A stretch of DNA of 64,000 nt from JAGTVG01 sp942491935 (lineage in GTDB: Bacteria > Bacteroidota > Bacteroidia > Cytophagales > Cyclobacteriaceae). Location: positions 42,501 to 106,500 of the forward strand of contig CALOCZ010000026.1 in NCBI GenBank assembly GCA_942491935.1, given 5' to 3'. Positions 48,716 through 57,494 of this stretch are shown piece after piece; the stretch's first letter is position 1, and each line of letters opens with the position of its first letter. Below the pieces are notes generated by a model that had not been told where the DNA came from, did no database searches, and saw only the letters and a program-made list of their open reading frames with translations. Made by a program: the position numbers and the translations under genes.

Positions 48716-49591
48716 TTACTTGCCAAGCATCGGGAATAACTCACGGATCTCAGCATCAGATGGCCTTTTCCCATATTCACATATTTCAAAGGTCTCGGCG
48801 TACTTAACCAGTTTAGAGTGGTCATTACCATACCATTTATCCAACGATGCCCTGGCTTCTGCTGAAATAGGGCCACCACTCCATATATTCCCCAACCATT
48901 TCAGCCTTTCGTCAGGATCTTCAGGAACATTCTCAAGTTGGCCTCTCGTCCAGGGAAGCCATGAGAAAAATTGAGATTCATGCGCTGCCATGCCATAAAT
49001 TTTTTGATCGAAAACATCTGTAATATCCACGGCAATATCCGGACTAAATGGATTAGGTTTTTGAAAACGATCCCTGGTGTAAAGAAAGACTGGATTTTTC
49101 TTTAATGGTGGTGTGTCCGGCGCAACATTTGGAACAATAACCATATATGCGGCATCCTGTAGAAGTACACCTGTATATCTATGGTCCGGGTGATAATCAT
49201 TTGGTCTGGGTCCGATGACTATATCCGCATTCCATTGCCGGATCAGCCGAATTACTTCCAACCTGTTTTCCAGGGTCGGCATTAGTTCACCGTCATGGTT
49301 ATCCAGGGCAATATACTTAACGCCATATCGTTTCCCAGCTTCTTCAGCCTCTGCCCTTCGGATTCTGGCCAGGGCGCCTCCGCCCATATCCTGATGCCCT
49401 GCATCCCCATTTGTTAAGGCAACCATCATGACATTGTGCCCCATTTTTGACCAAAGGATTGCTGTTCCTGCATCGCTGTCAGGATCATCAGGATGAGCTC
49501 CAAATATGATTACATTTATTTTACGTTCCTGGGCATGCAGACAGACTATAGCTGTCAATAATAGAAGAAGTAAGAGAGAGATTTTTTTCAT
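48716..49591 (-). CDS. Exported PIG-L family deacetylase, copy A
   Basis: 291 residues with a cleavable signal (VCLHAQ). The zinc motif is GAHPDD (H33, D35, D36) and the third ligand region is NDYHPDHRYTG. PIG-L/LmbE proteins remove the N-acetyl group from GlcNAc-type sugars. It is a close paralogue of copy B (49698-50576): long stretches such as GGGALARIRRAEAEEAG and VIVPNVAPDTPPLKKNP are identical. Third gene of the apparent operon led by the Gfo/Idh gene. Confidence 0.92.
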   Translation of the reverse strand: MKKISLLLLLLLTAIVCLHAQERKINVIIFGAHPDDPDSDAGTAILWSKMGHNVMMVALTNGDAGHQDMGGGALARIRRAEAEEAGKRYGVKYIALDNHDGELMPTLENRLEVIRLIRQWNADIVIGPRPNDYHPDHRYTGVLLQDAAYMVIVPNVAPDTPPLKKNPVFLYTRDRFQKPNPFSPDIAVDITDVFDQKIYGMAAHESQFFSWLPWTRGQLENVPEDPDERLKWLGNIWSGGPISAEARASLDKWYGNDHSKLVKYAETFEICEYGKRPSDAEIRELFPMLGK

Positions 49592-49697
49592 AGTAATATT
49601 ATTTAATTTATCAGTGAATTCATTTTTCCACTAAGATATTAAAACTGATTAGTTACAGAGGTGTGGGAATGAAATTAATTATACTTTTCAGGCGTAT

Positions 49698-50576
49698 TTA
49701 CTTAATCATGGGAAACAATCTTCTGATTTCATCATCACCTGGATGTCGCCCATATTCACAAATCTCAAAGGCTTCTGCATCAGTTACGAAAACAGCTTTG
49801 TCCTTCCCATACCATTTAACCAGTGATTCTTTAACGGCCTCAGTGATCCTAACTTTTCTATACTTTGCAAGATAATCCAATCTTTCTTCAGGATTATCAG
49901 GAATTTCATCCAATCTTCCGGAAGTCCATGGCAACCACTCAAAATGTTGTGATTCATGGGCTGCCATAGTATAAATTTTCTGTCTGTAAGTATCTGATAT
50001 ATCAATTGCAATGTCAGGAGTAAATGGATTTGGCCTTTGAAAATAATCCTGAGCATATAAAAACAAGGGATTTTTTTTCAATGGAGGGGTATCGGGTGCA
50101 ACATTCGGTACAATTACCATATATGCGGCATCCTGGAGCAGGATACCGCAATTTCTATGATCGGGATGATAATCATTTGGCCTGGGACCTATTACAATAT
50201 CTGCATTCCATTCTCTAATTAATCGAATAACCTGTAACCTTACATACAGTGTAGGCATCAGCTCACCATCATGGTTATCCAGTACAACATATGTAACGCC
50301 AGCCCTCCTTCCTGCTTCTTCTGCTTCTGCTCTTCGAATTCTGGCAAGGGCTCCGCCACCCATTGCAAAATGTCCCGCATCACCATTAGTTAATGACACG
50401 AACATCACATTGTGACCCATTTGGGCAAATTTAATTGCTGTTCCTCCGGCATCCGCATCAGCATCATCCGGGTGGGCCCCAAAAACTATAACATTTATCT
50501 TATCATCCTGGGCGTATGATAATAAAGTCGCCGCTATAAAAAACAGTGTAAATATATTTCTAATTATATTTTTCAT
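49698..50576 (-). CDS. Exported PIG-L family deacetylase, copy B
   Basis: 292 residues with signal peptide (LLSYAQ). GAHPDD (H35, D37, D38) and NDYHPDHRNCG are the metal motifs. It starts 15 bases after the Gfo/Idh gene (50592-51992) and 106 bases before copy A, suggesting one operon. Tandem duplication with moderate divergence points to two related substrates or dose. Confidence 0.92.
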   Translation of the reverse strand: MKNIIRNIFTLFFIAATLLSYAQDDKINVIVFGAHPDDADADAGGTAIKFAQMGHNVMFVSLTNGDAGHFAMGGGALARIRRAEAEEAGRRAGVTYVVLDNHDGELMPTLYVRLQVIRLIREWNADIVIGPRPNDYHPDHRNCGILLQDAAYMVIVPNVAPDTPPLKKNPLFLYAQDYFQRPNPFTPDIAIDISDTYRQKIYTMAAHESQHFEWLPWTSGRLDEIPDNPEERLDYLAKYRKVRITEAVKESLVKWYGKDKAVFVTDAEAFEICEYGRHPGDDEIRRLFPMIK

Positions 50577-50591
50577 AATAAATACATAGAT

Positions 50592-51992
50592 TTATATAAG
50601 CTGCATTTTCAGGGGATCCCAATTAACAGTTTTATCTTCAAAGTAACTGAAATTCGAAAGTAAAGCAGCCCCGGCAGCCCTTAATCCATAAGTAGTATCC
50701 TCTACCACTTTCCTGTTTCCACGCATCGCCTCAAAAAAAGTAAGAAAATGATCGTGATCTGCTCCTTTGTAAGAACTTGAAGCCTCAAAAACAGTATCCT
50801 GAGGATTTAACATTTTATCCCGCTGTTGTTCATACTTGGCATCATACATTTTATTAATTTCTTTCTGAATATTAGCAGGATAAGATTTTAGTGCATATCC
50901 GGTAGGTCTCCATCCCATATCGCTATGGGTCACGGTAACAGAACCCCACCCGACGATCATGGCTCCTTCCGTACCAATTAACTTAAATCCACCGCCTCCG
51001 CCACCTCCGGCAACAAAATTGATCCTTAACACAGCATTAAATGCAGGATGGTTCTCAGCATCAGGGAAATCATATAAAGACATCAGAATATCAGGAACAT
51101 CCCTCCCATCTTTCCAATAACGTAATCCACCAGTAGATTTAGCACGAACAGGCCCTAAGGAATCGATTACAAAATTCAAGGTTGAGAAAGAATGGACAAA
51201 TAGGTCACCAGCGACTCCAGTGCCATAATCCTGGTAGTTGCGCCATCTGAAAAACCGAACGGGATCAAAATCCACTTTTGGAGCAGTACCGAGGAAAGTG
51301 TCAAAATCAATGTTTTCCGGGTTAGCATCAGGAGGAATTGGATATTGCCATGCACCTTCTGAGGAATACCTGTCATTATGAATTTCTACCATAACCAGAT
51401 CGCCAATAACACCCGATTTATATAATTCCCTGGCTTTAGCCGCATATATGCCTGACATGCCCTGGCTTCCAACCTGCAGTATTGCCCCAGTATCTTTCTG
51501 AGCTTTAATCAGATTATGACCTTCCGGTATGTTTTTTATCATTGGCTTCTCCAGATATACTGCCTTTCCTGCTTTCATGGCATCTGTTGCAATACGCTCA
51601 TGCCAATGGTCCGGAGTAGCAATAATAACTGCATCGATATCATCTTTTGACAAGATCTCTCTGTAATCCCTCGTTGTAAAAATATCCTTACCATAGATCT
51701 CTTTTGCCCTTATCAACCTGCCTTCATATAGATCACAGGCGGCGACAAACTCAACTCCATCAACACCAACAGCATTACCTGTATCCCCTATCCCTTGTAT
51801 ACCAAAGCCGATAGTGGCTAGTCTTATTTTATCATTAGCCGCATAGGTTTTTGAAATATAATTAGATTCTAATATCTCCTTTCTGATACCTTTATTGCGT
51901 GCTGTTAATATATTAGGAACCGACAGTGCAGCAGTCCCTAATGAGACCTTTGTTAGAAAATCTCTTCTTGATGTTTTTTTCCTGGAATTCAT
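50592..51992 (-). CDS. Tat-exported Gfo/Idh/MocA family oxidoreductase
   Basis: 466 residues. The Tat signal TSRRDFLTKVSLGTAALSV indicates export with bound NAD(P). The Rossmann motif is GFGIQGIGDTG and the family EKP motif appears in YLEKPMIKN. The C-terminal domain has a Gly-rich loop (VAGGGGGGGFKLIG). Periplasmic members act on glycans, for example as NAD-dependent glycosidases or oxidoreductases on sugars. It heads the operon with the two PIG-L genes and diverges from the TIM-barrel gene at 52108. Confidence 0.92.
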   Translation of the reverse strand: MNSRKKTSRRDFLTKVSLGTAALSVPNILTARNKGIRKEILESNYISKTYAANDKIRLATIGFGIQGIGDTGNAVGVDGVEFVAACDLYEGRLIRAKEIYGKDIFTTRDYREILSKDDIDAVIIATPDHWHERIATDAMKAGKAVYLEKPMIKNIPEGHNLIKAQKDTGAILQVGSQGMSGIYAAKARELYKSGVIGDLVMVEIHNDRYSSEGAWQYPIPPDANPENIDFDTFLGTAPKVDFDPVRFFRWRNYQDYGTGVAGDLFVHSFSTLNFVIDSLGPVRAKSTGGLRYWKDGRDVPDILMSLYDFPDAENHPAFNAVLRINFVAGGGGGGGFKLIGTEGAMIVGWGSVTVTHSDMGWRPTGYALKSYPANIQKEINKMYDAKYEQQRDKMLNPQDTVFEASSSYKGADHDHFLTFFEAMRGNRKVVEDTTYGLRAAGAALLSNFSYFEDKTVNWDPLKMQLI

Positions 51993-52107
51993 AGTATAAA
52001 AAATAAATGATGAAATAATTATTTTCTAATTTATGAAATAAGAATTGATTTGAATAAAAAATTATTATTAATTACAGATCTTTATCAAAAATGAATAGAT
52101 CTGATTT

Positions 52108-53025
52108 ATGAAAACATCACGTCGGAAATTCTTAATGAACGCAGGCACTATGGTTGCCGGCGGACTGGCATATAATCATAGTATAGCATATGGTTCGGGT
52201 ATTAACACTTTAAAAAAAAACAAAGTAACAGTGGGCGCTCATCCATGGATATACGCTGCTACATTACCTGAATATGATATAAGCCCCGCATTAGATAAAA
52301 TATTCCAGGGGGTAAAATACGCTGGATTCGAAGGTGTGGAACTAATGCATCATCCATTGAGAAACCACAACACCACACTAATTATTTCTGAATTAAAAGA
52401 CAGATATGGATTACCGGTAATAGGAACTTCCTATGGAGCTGATATGTGGGATAAATCCAAACATCAGGAAATTCTGGATGACACTGAAAACATCATTAAT
52501 AACCTGGCAGAAGTAGGAGGCAGAACATTAGGAACTTCTGTTGGCCGAGCTCCGGAAAGGAAGACAGAAGAACAATTGGATGATCAGGCAGATCTATTAA
52601 AAAAGATTATTGTTATTGCTAATAAAAAGGGCATTGTCCTTAACCTGCATAATCATACCTATGAAGTAGAAGAAGGTCTTCATGATTTGAACGGAACGCT
52701 GAAAAGACTTCCTGATGTCAAATTAGGACCCGATCTGAACTGGTTAGAACGGGGCGGGGTTGATCCGGTTGATTTTCTTATTAAGTACCAGGATCAGATA
52801 GTTTTCATGCATATACGCGACGAGTTTAAAAACGGAAAATGGTCTGAATCCCTCGGCGAGGGAGATGTAAATTTTAAAACGATAGGGAAGACATTAAAAA
52901 AGATCGATTTCTCGGGCGATTTGGTGGTAGAACTTGCTCATGAAGGGGATTTCACACCCACCAGACCGATCCGCGAAAGCTTAAAGATGAGCAGGGAATA
53001 TGTGAAAAAAACAATGGGCTACTAA
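52108..53025 (+). CDS. Tat-exported sugar phosphate isomerase/epimerase-like protein
   Basis: 305 residues with Tat signal TSRRKFLMNAGTMVAGG. AP-endonuclease-2/xylose-isomerase-like TIM barrel with the metal-binding positions in GFEGVELMHHPL, LNLHNHTYEV, LGPDLNWLERGG, VFMHIRDEF and LVVELAHEGD. Exported members accompany Gfo/Idh proteins in glycan catabolism and may epimerise or hydrolyse modified sugars. It shares a divergent promoter region (51993-52107) with the Gfo/Idh operon. Confidence 0.9.
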   Translation: MKTSRRKFLMNAGTMVAGGLAYNHSIAYGSGINTLKKNKVTVGAHPWIYAATLPEYDISPALDKIFQGVKYAGFEGVELMHHPLRNHNTTLIISELKDRYGLPVIGTSYGADMWDKSKHQEILDDTENIINNLAEVGGRTLGTSVGRAPERKTEEQLDDQADLLKKIIVIANKKGIVLNLHNHTYEVEEGLHDLNGTLKRLPDVKLGPDLNWLERGGVDPVDFLIKYQDQIVFMHIRDEFKNGKWSESLGEGDVNFKTIGKTLKKIDFSGDLVVELAHEGDFTPTRPIRESLKMSREYVKKTMGY

Positions 53026-53059
53026 ATAGTAACCCAGTTGTTCTAAATGCATTAATTCT

Positions 53060-53872
53060 TTAATCAAGATCCGGAAACTCGTTATCAATAATCTGCTCGA
53101 TTTCTTTAAAGTATTTTACAGTTTCAGCCTTTAATTCCATTGTGGCCTCATCATCACAAACGATCACAGCATGCCTGTGCATTTGTAACATTGAAACTGT
53201 CCACATATGATTAACACCTTCTTCCACTACCTGACGCAATGCCCTTGCCTTATGGAATCCATTTATTATAACCAATACCTCACGTGAATCCATTACTGTA
53301 CCTACGCCTACGGTTAAGGCCATTCTTGGCACCAAATGAATATCATTATCAAAGAATCTTGCGTTGGCTTTTATTGTGTTGAAGTTAAGTGTTTTGATCC
53401 TTGTTCTGGAAGCCAGTGATGATCCTGGTTCATTAAATGCAATATGACCATCAGGCCCAATTCCTCCAAGAAAAAGTTCAATTCCTCCTAAGTCTTTCAT
53501 CTTTTTCTCATAATCTGCACATTCCTTATCAAGGTCTGGAGCCATTCCATTCAAAATATTTACATTTTCTTCAGGGATATCTATATGATTGAAGAAATTC
53601 TCCCACATAAAATAATGATAGCTTTGTTCGTGATCCCTGTCCAATCCCACATACTCATCCATATTGAATGTGATAACGTTATCAAAGCTAACAGCCCTTT
53701 CTTTATTGAGCTTAATTAGAGCTTTATACGTTCCCAAAGGAGAAGACCCGGTTGGCAAACCCAAAACGAATGGTTTCTCTTTTGTGGGCTTAAAATTATT
53801 TATCCTTTCGGCAATGTAATCAGCAGTCCATTGGCTTAACTGTTGATAATCTTTTCTGATAATAATCTTCAT
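53060..53872 (-). CDS. nagB: Glucosamine-6-phosphate deaminase
   Basis: 270 residues, close to E. coli NagB in length. It converts glucosamine-6-phosphate to fructose-6-phosphate and ammonia in the cytosol. Catalytic residues align exactly: D72 in FNMDEYVGL, D141 and H143 in GPDGHIAFNEPGSS, and E148. The phosphate loop is LPTGSSPLGTYK. With the exported deacetylases next to it, it fits use of N-acetylated amino sugars. No NagA is present in the window. Confidence 0.96.
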   Translation of the reverse strand: MKIIIRKDYQQLSQWTADYIAERINNFKPTKEKPFVLGLPTGSSPLGTYKALIKLNKERAVSFDNVITFNMDEYVGLDRDHEQSYHYFMWENFFNHIDIPEENVNILNGMAPDLDKECADYEKKMKDLGGIELFLGGIGPDGHIAFNEPGSSLASRTRIKTLNFNTIKANARFFDNDIHLVPRMALTVGVGTVMDSREVLVIINGFHKARALRQVVEEGVNHMWTVSMLQMHRHAVIVCDDEATMELKAETVKYFKEIEQIIDNEFPDLD

Positions 53873-54052
53873 ATTTAATTATTTAAAAAATCTGTTAATA
53901 TGTGTTTACAAAATGAAATGCTGAAAATACCTAATTTTTACCAAATTACAAATGAAATCCGGTTATGGTTGATGTATAATAATTTTTAACTCTAAACATG
54001 CTCTGGAATGAAAATAAAATATTAATTTAAGTGAAAGAAAAAGTATATTAAA

Positions 54053-55124
54053 ATGACGAATAAGATACGAGTTCTAGTAGTAGGTATTGGAAACATGGGA
54101 AGATCTCATGCACTTGCATATCATAAAATTACGGGATTTGAACTAGTTGGATTGGTCGACCGCTTACCTGAGAAAAGAGAAATCCTTTCCAACGAACTGG
54201 GGGATCCCTCAATTCGATGATTTTGACACAGCTATGGCTGCAACAAAACCTGATGCTGTCAGCATCTGTACCTATCCTGACACCCACGCAGAACTGGCCA
54301 GGAAAAGCTTATTGGCAGGTGCACATGTATTCGTCGAAAAACCTTTAGCCGTTTCTGTAGAAAAAGCTTCAGACCTCGTGAATCTTGCTCAAGAAGTAAA
54401 AAAGAAGCTAGTTGTAGGATATATCTTGCGGGTTCATCCTTCCTGGAAGAAATTTATAGAGATTGCCCAGACTTTAGGAAAACCTCTGGTCATGCGGATG
54501 AATCTTAACCAGCAAAGTAGTGAAACCACTTGGCAATGGCATATAAATTTAATGAAATCCATGTCTCCTATTGTAGATTGTGGTGTTCATTATGTTGACG
54601 TGATGTGTCAGATGACAAGATCAAAACCCCTCCGGGTACATGCCATTGGAGCAAGATTAACTGATCAGATTAAACAGGATATGTATAATTATGGTCAGTT
54701 GCAGGTAGTGTTTGATGATGGATCAGTTGGTTGGTATGAGGCTGGCTGGGGACCGATGATGAGTGAAGTTGCTTTCTTTGTTAAGGATGTGATTGGTCCA
54801 AAAGGATGCATTAGTATCATGGATGAACATAAAGGTGACAAAGGATCTGATGATATTGATTCCCATACACAGACCAATCGTTTAAAACTACATTTTTCTG
54901 AAATGGATGAAAACCATAACTTCATTAAACCGGATGAAATAATCAGTACAGAAGATGAACCCGACCATCAGGGATTATGTGATTTGGAACAGGAATTCTT
55001 CTTTAATTCAATAGTAAATGATGTTGATTTAACAGCGCATCAGGAAGATGCAATTAATAGCCTTAGGATTGTCCTTGCAGCTGATGAATCTTTCAGGACG
55101 GGAAAAGTAGTTGAACTGGAATAA
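54053..55124 (+). pseudogene. Gfo/Idh/MocA oxidoreductase, frameshifted near the N-terminus
   Basis: The ATG at 54053 begins a good Rossmann domain (VLVVGIGNMGRSHALAYH, GFELVGLVDRLPEKREIL), but that frame stops at 54218. The rest continues in another frame from about 54200 (IPQFDDFDTAMAATKPDAV, VFVEKPLAVS) to 55124. One base too many or too few in the GGGGG at 54199-54203 explains the break. Restored, it gives about 357 residues, cytosolic, with the EKP motif. A homopolymer error or a recent mutation is equally possible. Divergent from nagB. Confidence 0.85.
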
Positions 55125-55157
55125 GGTTATCGAAAATTAAGGTCTCAGATAATTCCC

Positions 55158-55506
55158 TTATGGTTGAAAGTACATTTCAGGCCAGTCTGCTTTTTTATTC
55201 ACTACGGTAAGTTCAACTGATCCTATAGCATATTTTCTGTATTGATTTCCTAGTTTATCATTGGTTGCAGAGATCATATTAAATCCTTGATGCTGAACCG
55301 TTGCTTGTAATGAATTGAAGGTTTTATTTTCATAGGCTGTCAACAGGGCTTTTTGTAATTTCCCCTCTTTGAGAAAGAAATTCATGCTTACCTTTTCAGT
55401 TGTACTGTTTATTCTACCTATAAGGATAATTTGGTTGTGATCAGAGTTTGTATATTTCACCTTCAAAAATGATGTTATTAGATTCAAAATACTGAAGTAA
55501 AGACAT
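55158..55506 (-). pseudogene. Small protein of unknown function, frameshifted
   Basis: The open part (55158 to about 55487) starts only at a TTG. A better start is ATG 55506: MSLLQYFESNNIIFEGEIYK, which breaks off near 55445 and continues in the other frame as DHNQIILIGRINSTTEKVS to EMYFQP. The combined product is about 115 residues, mixed alpha/beta, without a signal. I do not recognise the family. It is the last gene that matches the style of the bacterial segment. Confidence 0.5.
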
Positions 55507-55532
55507 TCTTATTCCATGAATTTTGGTTAACT

Positions 55533-55792
55533 TTGTCAGGTTTAAAAATTACAGAAATGGCGGTTTATGGGGATGCCATTATCGAGAATTTAGAAAGAAG
55601 TATTATTTTAATTAATACGGATCGAATTTGGCGAGAGCATTTGCAAAAAATGCCGCTCTTACGAGAAGCAGTCGGTTGGCGTGGATATGGCCAACGCAAC
55701 CACTTTATGAATATAAGCAAGATGCTTTCTATATGTTTGAGACTCGTGAAGAAGTATTGGTGACATTTTTAGTAATTTATGATTTATTCTGA
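55533..55792 (+). pseudogene. secA: Plastid-type secA, 3' end only
   Basis: The last 86 codons of a SecA: NLERSIILINTDRIWREHL and LREAVGWRGYGQRNPL correspond to the helical scaffold of SecA. The tail EYKQDAFYMFETREEVLVTF then LVIYDLF follows after a one-base deletion near 55700 (CAACGCAAC then CACTTT). The short SecA end without a zinc tail, and rpl34 directly after it, match red-lineage/diatom plastid genomes, not Bacteroidota. The 5' part is absent, so the segment joins unrelated DNA near 55510-55540. Confidence 0.8.
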
Positions 55793-55827
55793 TCATCAAT
55801 TTTATATAAATTTATTAACTATAGTCT

Positions 55828-55976
55828 ATGACAAAACGTACACTTTCCAATAAGACACATGTTATTCTATTTTAAGAGTCTCAGGTTTTCGTGCTCGTAT
55901 GGCAATACCACAAGGTCGTAAAACGATACGAAACAGACGTCAAAAAGGTCGAAAAAATTTAACAATTCGTCGTTAA
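55828..55976 (+). pseudogene. rpl34: Plastid-type ribosomal protein L34, frameshifted
   Basis: The start MTKRTLSNKTH is followed, after a two-base insertion near 55862, by YSILRVSGFRARMAIPQGRK and TIRNRRQKGRKNLTIRR. This is the usual 48-residue L34 sequence, 35 bases after secA. Gene order and AT-rich spacers fit an ochrophyte plastid. Confidence 0.85.
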
Positions 55977-55984
55977 TTTTTTTA

Positions 55985-56020
55985 ATTATTAGAGTTGGTT
56001 ATTGTAATTGCTCTAATAAT
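55985..56020. terminator. Plastid-style hairpin after rpl34
   Basis: Perfect 10-base arms ATTATTAGAG (55985-55994) and CTCTAATAAT (56011-56020) around a 16-base loop, then an A/T tract. It is placed as a 3'-end stem-loop for rpl34. The AT-rich plastid-like sequence ends close to 56045. Confidence 0.7.
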
Positions 56021-56045
56021 AAAAAATTTTTTATTTAAAACTCAT

Positions 56046-56486
56046 ATATTGCGGCCAATGGCCGTTGACGAATGCCAGCATCATCTATCGATTGCGTTTG
56101 CCACCCGTCCCTGTCAATTGGCGGTACCGCATAGTGATAGGCGCGGTCAATATCCTGCTTCTCTACTGGCAGTGGGCCTGGATAATGCGCAAGCCGTGAG
56201 AATTAGGCTCAGGCATAACCTGAAGAACCAGTGGGCGGTTGCAGCATGAATTAGATATCCAAGTCCTGCCATTTTTCGATCCTCAGATAGCGGCGATTAT
56301 CGATACTCAAATGTATGTCTATGACTGAAAACCAAATATTACTGGATGTGTGATTTATTGAGAATCGTATGAAAAACGGACCCCTGAAAACGTTGGATTT
56401 TTGCCAGTATCGCAAGTTGTTGAAAATGTAATATATTTCTCGGTTATCACATTGATTTCGGTACTGTCAACGGCTGAGTCTTCGTT
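56046..56486. other. Balanced-GC stretch of proteobacterial type, no gene assigned
   Basis: Base composition jumps abruptly from plastid-like AT-rich to about even. Only short frames are present and I recognise none. It probably belongs to the same source as the transposase that follows. Confidence 0.4.
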
Positions 56487-57268
56487 TTAAAAATTTATAA
56501 ATACCTGTCCCCAACACGCCCCTTGATGGCGACGCTCCACCGTTGCTGGCAGTTTTCTAACCTGTTTCACAAAATTGCCGTCCCCCAGTATGCGTTCATC
56601 TCCCTTAATTCGACCTTTGCCGCTACGCGTGACCTTGGCGGCCGTCCATCCGCCAAGGCTTCGAATCAAACTGCCTCCAACCAACTCAGGTTCTTGGCCG
56701 TCACTAACGGCTTTCACAAATTCACTGTATAAACGCTGCCGCGCGTCTGAGGTTCCTACCGGGAATAGCTACAATATGTGTACCCAGGCGTTTTGCCAAC
56801 TGCGCATCGGCATCTGCCCACCATCGCAAGCAGTGGCCAGCATAGCTGAATTCCTTCAATTCGTTATAGCTCGCCACAAGTTTGGCTCGCAATGGATTCA
56901 GGTGAATATAACGTACCAGTTCCTTGAATAAGGATCTTCTTGGCAAAGAATCGACTTGTAGCGGTTCTGAAAAACATGGCCATGACGCCGATGGCGCCGA
57001 TTGAACCAAACGGCATATCCCGCTTCAGCCTTCTCATGACCCCGCTGATCGGCGTACATTCCGTACGCAGAAATAAGTGAGCGTGTTTTGGGATCAATGC
57101 CCATGCAAAACAATCGGTTTGCGTTTCAGTCAGCACCTGCCCTAATCGCCTTACAAAAGAGTCACGATCTGTATCGTCCCAAAAGATTTTCCGATTGATT
57201 CCTCGAATGATGATATGCTGCAGTGCACCCGCTGCATCAATTTGAATTTTCGTGACATGTCCGTTCAA
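56487..57268 (-). pseudogene. REP-associated tyrosine transposase (RAYT, IS200-like), frameshifted
   Basis: Read from 57268: IQIDAAGALQHIIIRGINRK, WALIPKHAHLFLRT with the HUH-type His pair, GYAVWFNRRHRRHGHVFQNR in another frame, then LVRYIHLNPLRAKLVASYNE and the C-terminal LVGGSLIRSLGGWTAAKV and GDERILGDGNF. The parts lie in three frames, so at least two or three indels interrupt it. This family is typical of Proteobacteria and moves REP-like palindromes. It is foreign to the bacterial segment before 55.5 kb. Confidence 0.85.
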
Positions 57269-57494
57269 GTAGCCGCTAAATTCATTATGTCAATCAATAT
57301 ATCAATACCCCCTATTACTATTACCCACGAATGTGTTTTCCAAGGATGGAAATTCTCTGGGTTTGTGTGAATCTTATTCTGCGCTGATAAGAGCAGCACC
57401 TGATCGACAGGATAGAGTCACTGCGCAGAGGAATCACTTATCAGTTGACCTGACCGGGCTTTTCCGCGTCCTTTTGTAGGCTGGGATGCACCGG
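57269..57494. other. Junction stretch without gene
   Basis: Sequence between the transposase and the high-GC WD40 region. No coding frame or structured element is convincing. The composition shifts from about even to GC-rich near 57430-57490, which probably marks another join. Confidence 0.35.
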
